Positions 33,706-42,517 of a DNA stretch of 64,000 nt are shown here, one piece after another. Position 1 is the stretch's first letter, and each line of letters begins with the position of its first letter. The DNA comes from Dyella thiooxydans. GTDB lineage: Bacteria > Pseudomonadota > Gammaproteobacteria > Xanthomonadales > Rhodanobacteraceae. Where the stretch lies: the NCBI RefSeq assembly GCF_001641285.1, contig NZ_CP014841.1, positions 1,860,001-1,924,000 on the forward strand, written 5' to 3'. Below the pieces are notes generated by a model. It made no database searches. It saw only the letters and a list, made by a program, of their open reading frames with translations, and had not been told where the DNA came from. The position numbers and the translations under genes are program-made.

Positions 33706-34473
33706 TCAGCCCATCGCGGCCCGGGCCGCCTCGGTCAACCACTGCATGGCACCGCGATAGGGGCCGGGGCCGTGGCTGATGCGGGCCACGCCGAGCTCGG
33801 CCAGGCGCGCGCGGCCGGGCACGCCGGGCATCACCATGATGTTGAGCGGCAGCGGCGAGGCGTCGGCCAGGCGCGCGATCAGCGAATCGGCGATCACGCC
33901 GGGCACGAACAGGCCGCTGGCTCCGGCGTCCGCATAAAGGCGGGCGCGCCGCAGGGCCTCTTCCACCATGGCCATGTCGTGCGCTTCGGCCGGCTTCTGG
34001 AAAAACACGTCGGTGCGCGCATTGATGAACAGCGGCACGCCGGCCGTGTCCGCCGCCTGGCGCGCGGCAGCGAGGCGCTCGGCCTGGTCGGCCGGGTCGC
34101 GCAGGCTGCCATCGGCCGGAAAGCTGTCTTCCAGGTTGCAACCGATGGCGCCCGCTTCGAGCGCGGCGGCCACGGTGGCGGCAACGTGTGCAGGCGTCTC
34201 GCCATAGCCGCTTTCCAGGTCGATGGTGACAGGGTGGGTGACCGCGGCGACGATCCGGCGCAGGTTGTCCAGGGCGAAGGAAAACGGCATCTGCTCGCCG
34301 TCGGCGAAACCGTTGGCGGCGGCCACCGACCAGCTGCCGGTGGCCACCGCGCCGGCGCCGGCCTCGGCGACGGCTCGCGCGCTGCCGGCATCCCAGGCGT
34401 TGAACAGCACCAGCGGCTGGCCGCTCACGTGCAGGGAATGAAACAGCTGGGCCTTCTCGTTCTGTGAGGTCAC
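33706..34473 (-). CDS. Isocitrate lyase/PEP-mutase family enzyme
   Basis: A 255-residue TIM barrel of the PEP mutase/isocitrate lyase superfamily: VLFNAWDAGSARAVAEAG, TIDLESGYG, IGCNLEDSF and FINARTDVF. The catalytic-loop cysteine of true isocitrate lyases (KKCGH) is absent. Such small members cleave or hydrolyse carboxy-phosphonates or 2-methylisocitrate-like acids; the substrate is not predictable. Confidence 0.87.
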   Translation of the reverse strand: MTSQNEKAQLFHSLHVSGQPLVLFNAWDAGSARAVAEAGAGAVATGSWSVAAANGFADGEQMPFSFALDNLRRIVAAVTHPVTIDLESGYGETPAHVAATVAAALEAGAIGCNLEDSFPADGSLRDPADQAERLAAARQAADTAGVPLFINARTDVFFQKPAEAHDMAMVEEALRRARLYADAGASGLFVPGVIADSLIARLADASPLPLNIMVMPGVPGRARLAELGVARISHGPGPYRGAMQWLTEAARAAMG

Positions 34474-34629
34474 ATCAAACTCCAGCGGGTTATCGGGGAA
34501 ACTCGTTCAAGACGGACGGCGACGCGCGGTGCCGCCGTCTCGTGGCAACTACCGGCGCGTGCCCGAACCGTGGTGCGTACGGACGCCTTGCGGTGCCTGC
34601 TGCCACGGGTGGGCACGCGCCATGACGGC

Positions 34630-34785
34630 TCAGGCCTGTTGCGCGGCCTGGGCGGAGGCGTAGGCCTCCTTCAGTTTGGTTGCGCATTCGTCGCAGCACA
34701 CCTCGACGACGGCGCCGCCGATGCGCACCTGGATAGCGGTGTCGTCCAGTTCGTAGTCGCAGGCAGCACAGGTTCGCTTGCTCAT
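34630..34785 (-). CDS. 51-residue Cys-rich putative metal-binding protein
   Basis: A complete 51-codon frame with a strong AAGGAG ribosome site 6 bp before the ATG. It has a CAAC pair (Cys6, Cys9) and a CCDEC cluster (Cys30, 31, 34), a TRASH/zinc-ribbon-like pattern, and an Ala/Gln tail. It would bind zinc or another soft metal. It is found between the PEP-mutase gene and the AraC regulator. The role is unknown. Confidence 0.75.
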   Translation of the reverse strand: MSKRTCAACDYELDDTAIQVRIGGAVVEVCCDECATKLKEAYASAQAAQQA

Positions 34786-34929
34786 GTCGGATCTCCTTCA
34801 AAACGGGAAGAGAGACCTTCCAGCGCCGCCCCGCGCATGGGGGTCCGGGCAGGAAGGTGATCGACCCCGCGCGGGGTGGAGACAGTAGACCCCCGCGCGA
34901 CTTCCGGCAGCTATCGAAAACTTTAGCGA

Positions 34930-35772
34930 TCAGCGCCGCAGCGCGATCTGCCGGAACTCACTGGGCGTGCGTCCGTACATCTTCTGGAACGCCGCGGTGA
35001 AGTGGCTGTGGCTGGAGAAGCCCAGCTCCATGCCCAGCGCAGCCAGATCCTCGTAGTCGCGCAGCAGGTCCAGGGCGCGCGCCAGCCGCAGCCGCAGCTG
35101 GTAGCGGTACAGCGGCACGCCCTCCACCTGGTGGAAGCTCTGGGTGAGGTAGACCGCCGACACGCCGACTTCCGCCGCCACCTCGGCCAGCGTCCAGCGG
35201 CGCGCCAGGTCGCGCACCAGCACCAGCTTGGCGCGATCCACCAACCGCTGGCGCGCCTGGCTGGCGCCGGCCGCATGCGTGGTGCGCGGCGCCAGCGCGC
35301 GGTGCGCGAGCGTCAACGCCAGGCTCTCGCCTTCCAGCGGCTCGGCCACGCCCTCGCGCAACGAGTGACGCAGCAGGGCCACCAGCACCTGCGCGCGCGG
35401 GTCGATGCGCAAGCGCGTCTGGCGAAAGCGCAGCGGCTCGCCCGGTGCCAGCAGCTCGGCCGGGGCGATCTCGCGCAGCAGCACCTCGTCCAGCGTCATC
35501 GACAGGCTGGCATCGCCGCCCGGGTTCGGATGGCTGATCCGGTAGTCCTCGCCGGCGTTGAAGAACAGCACCTGGCTGGCGTCCGCCACCGCATCGTCAG
35601 CGTCGACATGGCGCACGTAGGTGCCGCGGTAGGGAAACACCAGATGCGTGCGGCTGGCGCGCTCGACCGCACTCTTGTGCCGGCAGCTGCCCGCGCAGAC
35701 CACGTCGCGCAGCTCGACCATCGGCGTGCTGAGCAGCGTGTGGACCTGAAAATCGGGATGCTCCGCGGACAT
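34930..35772 (-). CDS. AraC-family transcriptional regulator
   Basis: A 280-residue regulator with an N-terminal cupin-like sensing domain (about 1-165) and two C-terminal helix-turn-helix motifs: RWTLAEVAAEVGVSAVYLTQ and DYEDLAALGMELGFSSHSHF, with FQKMYGRTPSEFR closing. The ATG at 35772 begins the family match. It may control neighbouring genes, but nothing links it firmly to one. Confidence 0.88.
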   Translation of the reverse strand: MSAEHPDFQVHTLLSTPMVELRDVVCAGSCRHKSAVERASRTHLVFPYRGTYVRHVDADDAVADASQVLFFNAGEDYRISHPNPGGDASLSMTLDEVLLREIAPAELLAPGEPLRFRQTRLRIDPRAQVLVALLRHSLREGVAEPLEGESLALTLAHRALAPRTTHAAGASQARQRLVDRAKLVLVRDLARRWTLAEVAAEVGVSAVYLTQSFHQVEGVPLYRYQLRLRLARALDLLRDYEDLAALGMELGFSSHSHFTAAFQKMYGRTPSEFRQIALRR

Positions 35773-35993
35773 GCAGCGATTATGGCCAACGGGGAGCGGC
35801 CCGCGGGAGGAGTCCGCCTGCGAAACGTCCCGAACAGGGTGCAGCGCGCGCGTTCTCTGTGGCCGCGCTGAAAAATCGCCGCTGCCCCCGACCCGGTCTC
35901 CCGGACCTGGCCGAAAACGGAGCACCCTGCCCGTCGCGATGGACAGGGTGCTCCGGCACACGTGCCCAGGAGCGGTGAGCGAACCGCCGCGCC

Positions 35994-37442
35994 TTACTCC
36001 CCGTGGCAGCGCTCGTCGTCGTGGCCGAAGCCGTGGCCCCTACCGTGCGCGCGGGTGAAGCGCTGCGGCTGGTAGCCCGGCAGGTCCGCGTCGTCGAAAC
36101 CGAACACGAAGAAGCGGTTGGGGTTGTCCACGCCCTGCGGGTAGACGTCGTCGGTCACTGTGGGGAGAAAGTCGTTGTCGTTGGCGACAAACAACGTGTG
36201 CACGCGGTGACCGTGGCGCATCACGTCGGGGCCGAACGCCACGCCCTCGATCTTGGCCGGGATCGCCTCGGGCGAGAACCCATGGGCGCCGAGCACCGCC
36301 ACCAGGTCGAGGAAGTCCTGCTTGCTCACCGCCGCCGCGGCCAGCGCGTCCGCACCGCTGAGCTCGCTGACGTCCTGCGCGTGGCTGAGGTCGATGCGCA
36401 TGAGGTGCTTGAAGCTGGCGCTGCTGCCGTCGCCCAGGCCCTTGCCGTCGCGCTCGTCCACCAGGAACGCGTGGTCGTTGATCGCCACGATCTCGCTCAC
36501 GATGGTGTACTTGGGCTTGCTCGCACTGCCCACGTTGGTCAGCGGGTAGGCGTACTGACGCGTGCGCCCGGTCGCCAGGTCCAGCTGCACGATGCGCGTG
36601 GTGCCGGCCTTTTTGCCTCCGTCCTGCAGCAGCGGGCTCTGCATGATGCCGGTGAGCGTGCGGCCGTCCGGCGAAATCGCCAGGCCTTCCATGCCCTTGT
36701 TCGCCAGGCGGCCGCTGGTGTTGCCGTCGATCTCCGCATCGCCGGTGGGTGCGGCATGCGCCACGCCCAGCATCGCGGGCAGGCGGTAGGCCCTGGTGCG
36801 CACGCCGCTGCGGCGGTCGAAGCGGTAGAGGTAGGGGCCGTACTCGTCGGACACGTACACCGACTCGCCGTCGGCGCTCACCCGGATGCCTTCCGGGTCC
36901 AGCCGCGCGTTGAACGGCGAACTGGACGGCTGGCCCGGCGCGGCGTTGTCCGAGCGGCCGGTGAAGTAATGGCGGAACGGCCGGTTCAACGCGGGCCGGC
37001 CCTTGGGCAGGTTCACCGCGGCGCCGTCGCCGTAGTACAGCGGAAGCCGGTCGGCCAGCAGCGTGGTATCGCGCAGCCGCGGCGACAGCGTGAACGGCAG
37101 CGCCGCACCCGGCGCGCTCGGCTCCAGCGTCATGCGCAGCGTCTGGAAGCGGTCGATGTACGAGGTGGTGTCGTCCGACAGCGCGTCGTAGGCCACCGCG
37201 TTGGGGCCACGATCAGGCAGCGCGAGAAAGGTGTTGCAGCCGGCATAGGCCAGGCCCGAACCCAGACCACCGAGCACGTTGCCCGGCACGTTGTTCTCCA
37301 GCGGCCCGGACGTGCGATACGCCAGGTCACCGCCATGACCGTCGAGCTGGCCCGCGGCAATCAGGTCCACCCCGGCAAACGCCGGACCAGTCATCGCCAA
37401 CCCAAGGGCCGCAAACAGGGCAACACGCGTGTATCGGATCAT
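35994..37442 (-). CDS. Exported phytase-like esterase (PF13449 type)
   Basis: A 482-residue secreted protein with a signal peptide (about 1-23, ending AFA-G). Its beta-propeller core contains LDPEGIRVSADGESVYVSDEYGPY, NKGMEGLAISPDGRTLTGIMQS and IEGVAFGPD, the hallmarks of the esterase-like phytase family. The C terminus is His/Gly-rich. A calcium-dependent phosphoesterase role is possible. It stands alone. Confidence 0.82.
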   Translation of the reverse strand: MIRYTRVALFAALGLAMTGPAFAGVDLIAAGQLDGHGGDLAYRTSGPLENNVPGNVLGGLGSGLAYAGCNTFLALPDRGPNAVAYDALSDDTTSYIDRFQTLRMTLEPSAPGAALPFTLSPRLRDTTLLADRLPLYYGDGAAVNLPKGRPALNRPFRHYFTGRSDNAAPGQPSSSPFNARLDPEGIRVSADGESVYVSDEYGPYLYRFDRRSGVRTRAYRLPAMLGVAHAAPTGDAEIDGNTSGRLANKGMEGLAISPDGRTLTGIMQSPLLQDGGKKAGTTRIVQLDLATGRTRQYAYPLTNVGSASKPKYTIVSEIVAINDHAFLVDERDGKGLGDGSSASFKHLMRIDLSHAQDVSELSGADALAAAAVSKQDFLDLVAVLGAHGFSPEAIPAKIEGVAFGPDVMRHGHRVHTLFVANDNDFLPTVTDDVYPQGVDNPNRFFVFGFDDADLPGYQPQRFTRAHGRGHGFGHDDERCHGE

Positions 37443-37607
37443 CGTGCGTCTCCGCTGGAGGGAAAGGTCCAGCGAGCGTGCATCGGGCGTGTGGCAGTGG
37501 GATGACCTTGGGGCTACGGGGTGAGAGGTCTGCTGAAAGGGGAGCGCGGGGGCTAGCCGACCCATGTTCGCCGGGCGGTTGGGGGCCGGGTCTTGGCTCC
37601 AATACAA

Positions 37608-37620
37608 AGTGCACTTTTGC
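37608..37620 (-). repeat. Inverted copy of the GCAAAAGTGCACT repeat
   Basis: Reverse complement of the 33676-33688 core. With the latter it brackets 33.7-37.6 kb. Confidence 0.5.
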
Positions 37621-37642
37621 ACCCTGCTTCGCTTTCCAGCGG

Positions 37643-37672
37643 TGGGCCGCTTTCGGCCAGAAGCGGACGGTC
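37643..37672 (+). repeat. Left direct repeat flanking the HEPN gene
   Basis: The sequence TGGGCCGCTTTCGGCCAGAA then GCGGACGGTC matches, in the same orientation, 38978-39008 with a few substitutions and one indel; a shorter degenerate copy is at 39948-39967. The first half forms a small hairpin (GGCCG/CGGCC). Confidence 0.55.
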
Positions 37673-37824
37673 AATTCTCGAGCTTAGCGACCCGCGGACG
37701 CGACGCCTGCCTAGTGGATTGGTTCGTGCGCGGAGTCGGAGAACTTCAGTTGAAAGAGACTGTGAGTTGGCCTGGTAACATGCCACGCGATAGAAAACGT
37801 TCCAGCGAGAGAGTTCTGCTGCAA

Positions 37825-38703
37825 TTACTGAGGGACCACGTCGTCCTCCATTTTCCGGGAAGAATTCCCTCGCGCTGCAATGTACCCCTTCAAGTCCTCA
37901 GGAATCTTTTCTGAAAAGCCTGCCTCATGCGGATTCTTGGCTCCAGGAAAGATCGCGTTGGCACGCCGCCGGAGCTCAAGGATGTACCAGATCGACGCAG
38001 TGGAGACGATGGCGAATTCGATTTTGGATATATGAATGGCTTCTCCCTCTTTGAATCCGAGACCCGGCACCTTATCTACAAGTCGGAGGTCAGCGATACC
38101 GCCGCGATGAACGACGGCGTTCCTGACTTCCACGAGTTGAAGGATCGAATCTCGAACCTCTGTCGGAACCCCTCCCGACATCCCGACAGCGTCCAGCACG
38201 GATTCGAAGCGGCCTATACCTGACTTGAGAGGAGCGCCAATTCCCTTCTTTATCTCCTCCGCTATAAAACGTACCCGTTGATCAGCGGAAGATCGGAGCA
38301 ATGACACAACATCTACTTTTCCTGCTTTCAATCCCGACACCATGGGCAGTTGGTCCCAGCGATCAGTGTCGGCCAGCACAGAGACAAGCAACGTGTCCAC
38401 CACGACTTCCAATGCTGTGCAGAGACGAATGTATGCAAGGCTGTGAAGGTATGAGGTCAGGCCGCGCAAGTCACTAACCCCTCTCTTGACCGCCTCTGCA
38501 TTCCGTTCCATGCGAAGTAACGAGCCATCGCCCCATGTGACTCCAGACCTCTTGGTCATATCCTTAGCGAGCTCTGGCGCTTTCGCAGTAAAGGGGCTTA
38601 GATCTATTGATGCCTCGCAAAACGTGACGAACGTAAACAACTCACCGATAGCTTCCTCGCCGTCAGCGAGTGCTTTCTCAAGTAGTTCAAATGTCTCAGC
38701 CAT
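37825..38703 (-). CDS. HEPN-domain protein (putative RNase) in a lower-GC island
   Basis: A 292-residue soluble, largely helical protein. RNAVVH (about residue 193) fits the Rx4H catalytic motif of HEPN nucleases, placed at the end of a long helix (SILQLVEVRNAVVH), as in MAE_28990/RiboL-PSP-type HEPN proteins. Such proteins act as RNases in toxin-antitoxin or phage defence systems. Codon use is richer in A/T than in surrounding genes, suggesting horizontal transfer. No antitoxin partner is adjacent. ATG has an AGAGGA site. It is flanked by direct repeats. Confidence 0.7.
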   Translation of the reverse strand: MAETFELLEKALADGEEAIGELFTFVTFCEASIDLSPFTAKAPELAKDMTKRSGVTWGDGSLLRMERNAEAVKRGVSDLRGLTSYLHSLAYIRLCTALEVVVDTLLVSVLADTDRWDQLPMVSGLKAGKVDVVSLLRSSADQRVRFIAEEIKKGIGAPLKSGIGRFESVLDAVGMSGGVPTEVRDSILQLVEVRNAVVHRGGIADLRLVDKVPGLGFKEGEAIHISKIEFAIVSTASIWYILELRRRANAIFPGAKNPHEAGFSEKIPEDLKGYIAARGNSSRKMEDDVVPQ

Positions 38704-39060
38704 GCTGTTCCTCTGAAGCGATCAGGTATCCCGAAATATCCTATCAACCCCATCTGTAGCTCGAGACGTTCCTCGTGAGATTCGCAAGGTGCACCTGTTT
38801 ACCCACCGAAACACTACTGGTCACTAAACCAATGCTCTCGGCCAGCTAGCTCGGAACCCGGCAAGACGTAGGCGCCAGGCGAAAGCAATTCAATTACTAG
38901 GTTCGACCGGCTGTGTCTAACGTCAGCTATGGGTCGAACTCTGCCCGTCGAGCTTGCCCGGGCGTCGCCGAGCCACATGGGCCGGTCCCGGCCAAAAAGC
39001 GGACGTCCAACTCCCTATCGCGGCGGCAACTCTAAACGGCGCACCCAATCACTGTGAGGT
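38704..39060. other. Gene-free, lower-GC stretch
   Basis: No coding region is seen. It contains the right direct repeat (38978-39008) and otherwise AT-richer sequence with scattered stops, probably part of the transferred segment and the HEPN promoter. Confidence 0.55.
38978..39008 (+). repeat. Right direct repeat flanking the HEPN gene
   Basis: TGGGCCGGTCCCGGCCAAAA followed by AGCGGACGTCC; same orientation as 37643-37672. The pair frames a ~1.3-kb segment. Confidence 0.55.
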
Positions 39061-39504
39061 TCAGCGATGCTGCGGTCGGCCCTTGTCCGCCGAATCGGCG
39101 CGGACCGCATGAAAGCGACCGTCCGCACGTGCTGCCAGCAGCTTGACAGACTTCTCCAGCGGCATTCCGGGCATGCCGACCTCCTCGGTGACTGTCAGTT
39201 GCAATCGCTTATGGACGCGCGTGACCTTGATCTGGCAGCTGCTATGGAGTCCCTGGGTGACCAGAATGTCTTCGCCGACGCGAAGGTCCACGGTCATGGG
39301 CCCGGGCGACGAGGCTTTGATTTGGGTCCGGGTGCCGTTGCGGTGTGTGACTTCAACGAAATAGGGTGCGTCGGCGAATACCAGTTTTGCCGAGTCGGTT
39401 TGCGGGGTAGCGTTTTGGAGCCAGCAGACCATGCCTGCCCGAGCCGTTGGTGCGAGAAGGCTGGCTGCCACGACAAGAGCGGACATGGAAAGTTGTTTCA
39501 TCAT
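39061..39504 (-). CDS. Small exported protein of unknown function
   Basis: A 147-residue protein with a signal peptide (about 1-22, ending ARA) and a beta-rich domain holding two cysteines (VCWLQN and SSCQIKV). No family is recognised. The ATG pair at 39504/39501 follows a GGGTGG site. Confidence 0.65.
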   Translation of the reverse strand: MMKQLSMSALVVAASLLAPTARAGMVCWLQNATPQTDSAKLVFADAPYFVEVTHRNGTRTQIKASSPGPMTVDLRVGEDILVTQGLHSSCQIKVTRVHKRLQLTVTEEVGMPGMPLEKSVKLLAARADGRFHAVRADSADKGRPQHR

Positions 39505-39640
39505 GGTGTCCACCCTTAGCGCTATTCCGAAGCCGTTGCCTGTGAAGGAGCCCGAATTTCGCGAATTTACCATGCTCGCTTATGGACATCGTGGGCGAAG
39601 AATACATCCGCCATCGTCCTCTTCGGGTCGGGAGCGGACC

Positions 39641-39916
39641 TTACGAATCCGACGGTAGCAGGCCATTTACCGCGAGCAACCGTGCCAGAACGTAGTGGCC
39701 GAAAGCCGCTAACTCGTCCTCGGATAGATCCAGAGAGGCAAGCTCTCCTCGCTCGTAATCCTTGAACGTCACGAAGACTTCGTGCTGCCACGGCCCCGGC
39801 TCTCCAGGCGCTTGATTCCTGACGTCGTCGAGGACGACTCGCAGGCGGCCATCCGACAGCCTCAACAGGCTGCAAGCGACTCCGCGCTCCCCCCTCTCCT
39901 TGTTGCCGCTATCCAT
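39641..39916 (-). CDS. Small hypothetical protein
   Basis: A 91-residue acidic soluble protein with a strong AGGAGG ribosome site before ATG 39916. A central WQHEVFVTFKDYERGELASLDLSEDELAAFGHYVLARLLA suggests an alpha/beta fold ending in a helix. No family is recognised. The upstream gene lies 49 bp away on the same strand. Confidence 0.65.
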   Translation of the reverse strand: MDSGNKERGERGVACSLLRLSDGRLRVVLDDVRNQAPGEPGPWQHEVFVTFKDYERGELASLDLSEDELAAFGHYVLARLLAVNGLLPSDS

Positions 39917-39965
39917 GCCTCCTCCTTGTCTATCGGCATGCCTGGTATGGGCCGAAAGCCGACCT

Positions 39966-40313
39966 TTATGGCGAATTCTGCTCGGCCTGCTCCAGAAACA
40001 GACTCTGCAGATCACCCGACAGATCCCGGCCATCGCTGATCAAACGGAATCGACACTCCTCGCCGCCGAGCGGGCAGCTGCCGTCGATCACGCCGAGGAC
40101 ATTGGCGGTGGCATCGATGGTCACCTGACGGGTCAGCTCAAGCAGCACCTCGCGCTGATCGGCGGACAGGTCGCGGAAGACACTCAAGACGCGTCGCCAG
40201 TAGGGATCGGAGGCCCGATCGATGTCGGTGTCCAACAGCAGCTTGCGGTAGATGGCGTGGTTTTCCTCCACGACGGCCGCGTTGAGTTGCGATACGAAGT
40301 CGTGTGGGGTCAT
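39966..40313 (-). CDS. Small hypothetical protein
   Basis: A 115-residue acidic, mostly helical soluble protein with a GGAGG ribosome site. Two cysteines (DGSCPLGGEECRF) form a loop. No family is recognised. It probably forms a short operon with the 91-residue gene downstream. Confidence 0.62.
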   Translation of the reverse strand: MTPHDFVSQLNAAVVEENHAIYRKLLLDTDIDRASDPYWRRVLSVFRDLSADQREVLLELTRQVTIDATANVLGVIDGSCPLGGEECRFRLISDGRDLSGDLQSLFLEQAEQNSP

Positions 40314-40522
40314 GACGCCTCCAGAGTTTCGCCGCTGCCTGCTCCGAAGCCGGGACCGGGTCCAGTGATCACCACATCTGCTTCGGGTTGAGGCAGGAGC
40401 TTAAGACAACCCGCCCGACAAGGCTCCCGGCCCTAGGCCGCGAACCGGCCAGCCCAGCTGCCCCAATCATCGCCGACGGATCTCATACGGGATCGGAGGT
40501 ACGCCGAATCGACGCAGATGCA

Positions 40523-41599
40523 TCAATCCGGCTCACGATCACCCGTCGGCGTTTGTGCCCGCACGATCCGCACGACCCGCCCGTAAACCACATTCACCAG
40601 CAGCTCCACGTCGCCGCCGGTGGTGCTGGCGAACATCACCACCACCGTGTCGATGTCCTTGTGATATCGCGCAATGCTCTGGTAGCCGGGCAGCCAGCCT
40701 TTGTGGCCGAAATCGTAGGTGGCCGCGTAGATGGCCTGCGCGTCCTTGCCCAGTAGCGTGCCGTCGTTCAGCGCGCGCAGGAACACGCCGACGTCCTGCG
40801 CCGTGGCGATCATCGAGCCGCCGGGGGTTTCGAAATCCAGCGCCTTCATGTCGGCATCGACGTGATAGTGGCGACCACTGGCCAGCTCGTCGAGGTTCAC
40901 CTGGTGCATCGAGGTGAACGTGTGGGTGAGCCCCAGCGGCTGGAGGATCTGCTGCTCGATGTAGCGCTGGTGCGGGTAGCCGAGCACCCGGTCGAGAATG
41001 GCGCCGATCAGCAGGTAGTTGGTGTTGGAATATTCGCGCTTCGCATCGGGCGCGAAATCGGCGGGCTGGTCCAGCACCAGCTTCAGGGGGGCGTGGCGGT
41101 CGCCTTGTTGGTTGCCCCAGTCGAAGCCCTTGGCGTCGACGAAGTTGGGAATACCGCTGCGATGCTGCAGCAGCATGCGCAGGGTGATCCGATCCGCGTT
41201 GGCGATGTGCGCGGCCAGCTCCGGCAGGCGCTGCGCCACGGTGTCGTCCAGCGACAGCACGTGCTGGCTGACCAGCTTGGCGGTGGCCGCGGCGATGTAG
41301 AGCTTGCTGATGCTGGCGATCTTGAACAGCGCGTGTGGATCGGCCGGCACGCGGTGCGCGAAGTCCTTCCAGCCGGCGGCGTAGAAGCACGGCGGCTGGC
41401 CGGCCCGGTCGACGTAGACAATGACACCATCCAGCCCGTCGGCCACGGCATCGTCCACCTGCTGCTGCACGGTCGGCGGCAACGGCGCCAGCCACGCCTT
41501 GATGCCGGGCCAGGGCGGCAGCGTGATGGCGCAGACCAGCGCCACCAGCGGCATCACGATGCGCAGCACGCGGATGATCGGCTTGACGGGCCTCTTCAT
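40523..41599 (-). CDS. Serine hydrolase of the beta-lactamase/DD-peptidase fold
   Basis: A 358-residue protein with an uncleaved-looking N-terminal transmembrane helix (about 9-28). Catalytic SxxK is Ser96-Ile-Ser-Lys99 and the YxN motif is in REYSNTNYLL; a HKGWLPG near the C terminus replaces the KTG box. It fits class-C beta-lactamase-like esterases/peptidases in the periplasm rather than a true antibiotic-inactivating enzyme. Confidence 0.85.
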   Translation of the reverse strand: MKRPVKPIIRVLRIVMPLVALVCAITLPPWPGIKAWLAPLPPTVQQQVDDAVADGLDGVIVYVDRAGQPPCFYAAGWKDFAHRVPADPHALFKIASISKLYIAAATAKLVSQHVLSLDDTVAQRLPELAAHIANADRITLRMLLQHRSGIPNFVDAKGFDWGNQQGDRHAPLKLVLDQPADFAPDAKREYSNTNYLLIGAILDRVLGYPHQRYIEQQILQPLGLTHTFTSMHQVNLDELASGRHYHVDADMKALDFETPGGSMIATAQDVGVFLRALNDGTLLGKDAQAIYAATYDFGHKGWLPGYQSIARYHKDIDTVVVMFASTTGGDVELLVNVVYGRVVRIVRAQTPTGDREPD

Positions 41600-41677
41600 G
41601 CGGTGACGGCCTCCCCAGGCCCAGCGTCGCAAGAATTCACGACCTTACACCAGCCTGGCCCGCCCTGCCCGATCGGA

Positions 41678-42331
41678 TCAGCCCGCCGGTCGCACGCCTG
41701 TGTTGGCTTCCAGCTGGTCCGCAAACGCGCGCTGGTAGGCCGGGCGCGCCTCGCCACGCGCGACGTAGGCAGCGAGGCTGGGGAATTCATCCAGCATGCC
41801 CGACGGCCGCGCCCGCAGCAGCACCGACACCATCATCAGGTCGCCCGCGCTGAACCCGCCATCCAGCCACTCGGCATCGCCCAGGCGGGTGGCGAGCTGG
41901 CCCAGGCGTTGGCGGATGCGCTCCTTCACCAGCGGCAGGCGCTCCGGTGTCCACGGCCGGTCGCCCTCCTGGAAGCGCGCGATGACCAGCTCCAGGATGC
42001 ACGGCTCGACCGAATTGAGCGCGGCGAACATCCACATGACTGCGCGCGCCCGCGCGTCGGCGTCCGTGGGAAACAGGCCGGCATGCCGGTCGGCGATGTG
42101 GAACACGATCGCCCCGGTCTCGAACAGGGCCAGGTCGCCCTCCTCGTAGGTCGGGATCTGCCCGAACGGATGCAGCCGCAGATGCGCCGGCTCCTTCATC
42201 GCCTGGAACGACACGTAGCGCACGTCGTAGGGCAGGCCGGCTTCCTCCAGCGCCCAGCGCACGCGGGTGTCGCGCGCCAGGCCCATGCCGCCGTCCGGCG
42301 AGCGTTCGAAGGCGGTGATGGTGATGGTCAT
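41678..42331 (-). CDS. Glutathione S-transferase family protein
   Basis: A 217-residue two-domain protein: an N-terminal thioredoxin-like domain (TRVRWALEEAGLPYDVRYV, then HPFGQIPTYEEGDLALFETGAI with the cis-Pro and glutathione-binding ESGAI-like motif) and a helical C-terminal domain. ATG 42331 has a GAGGA site. The substrate is unknown. Confidence 0.88.
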   Translation of the reverse strand: MTITITAFERSPDGGMGLARDTRVRWALEEAGLPYDVRYVSFQAMKEPAHLRLHPFGQIPTYEEGDLALFETGAIVFHIADRHAGLFPTDADARARAVMWMFAALNSVEPCILELVIARFQEGDRPWTPERLPLVKERIRQRLGQLATRLGDAEWLDGGFSAGDLMMVSVLLRARPSGMLDEFPSLAAYVARGEARPAYQRAFADQLEANTGVRPAG

Positions 42332-42517
42332 GGGGTGTTCCTCGGAATAGGTGGCGGGCGGCGATACGGACCGGTCATCGACAGGTGACGTTCCGCATCC
42401 GGCTCGCCGCCTGTCGAGGGAACGACGGGCGGTACCGGCGGGATTCGACATCCCCCTGCGCGCATCGCGCTCCGGTCGCACCCGCTTCCTCGACCCATCC
42501 GGGGTTCGGATGGCCCG

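Larger units (their letters stand above)
37443..37824. other. Gene-free stretch with two repeat fragments
   Basis: No supportable gene. It contains the inverted copy of the GTGCACTTTTGC repeat (37608-37620) and the left copy of the AGCGGAC-type repeat (37643-37672). The GC content drops toward the HEPN gene. Confidence 0.55.

Noticed and set aside
40523-41599. A true antibiotic beta-lactamase
   Set aside because: SxxK and YxN are present but the KTG box is replaced and the protein is membrane-anchored; family-wide similarity suggests an esterase or peptidase.
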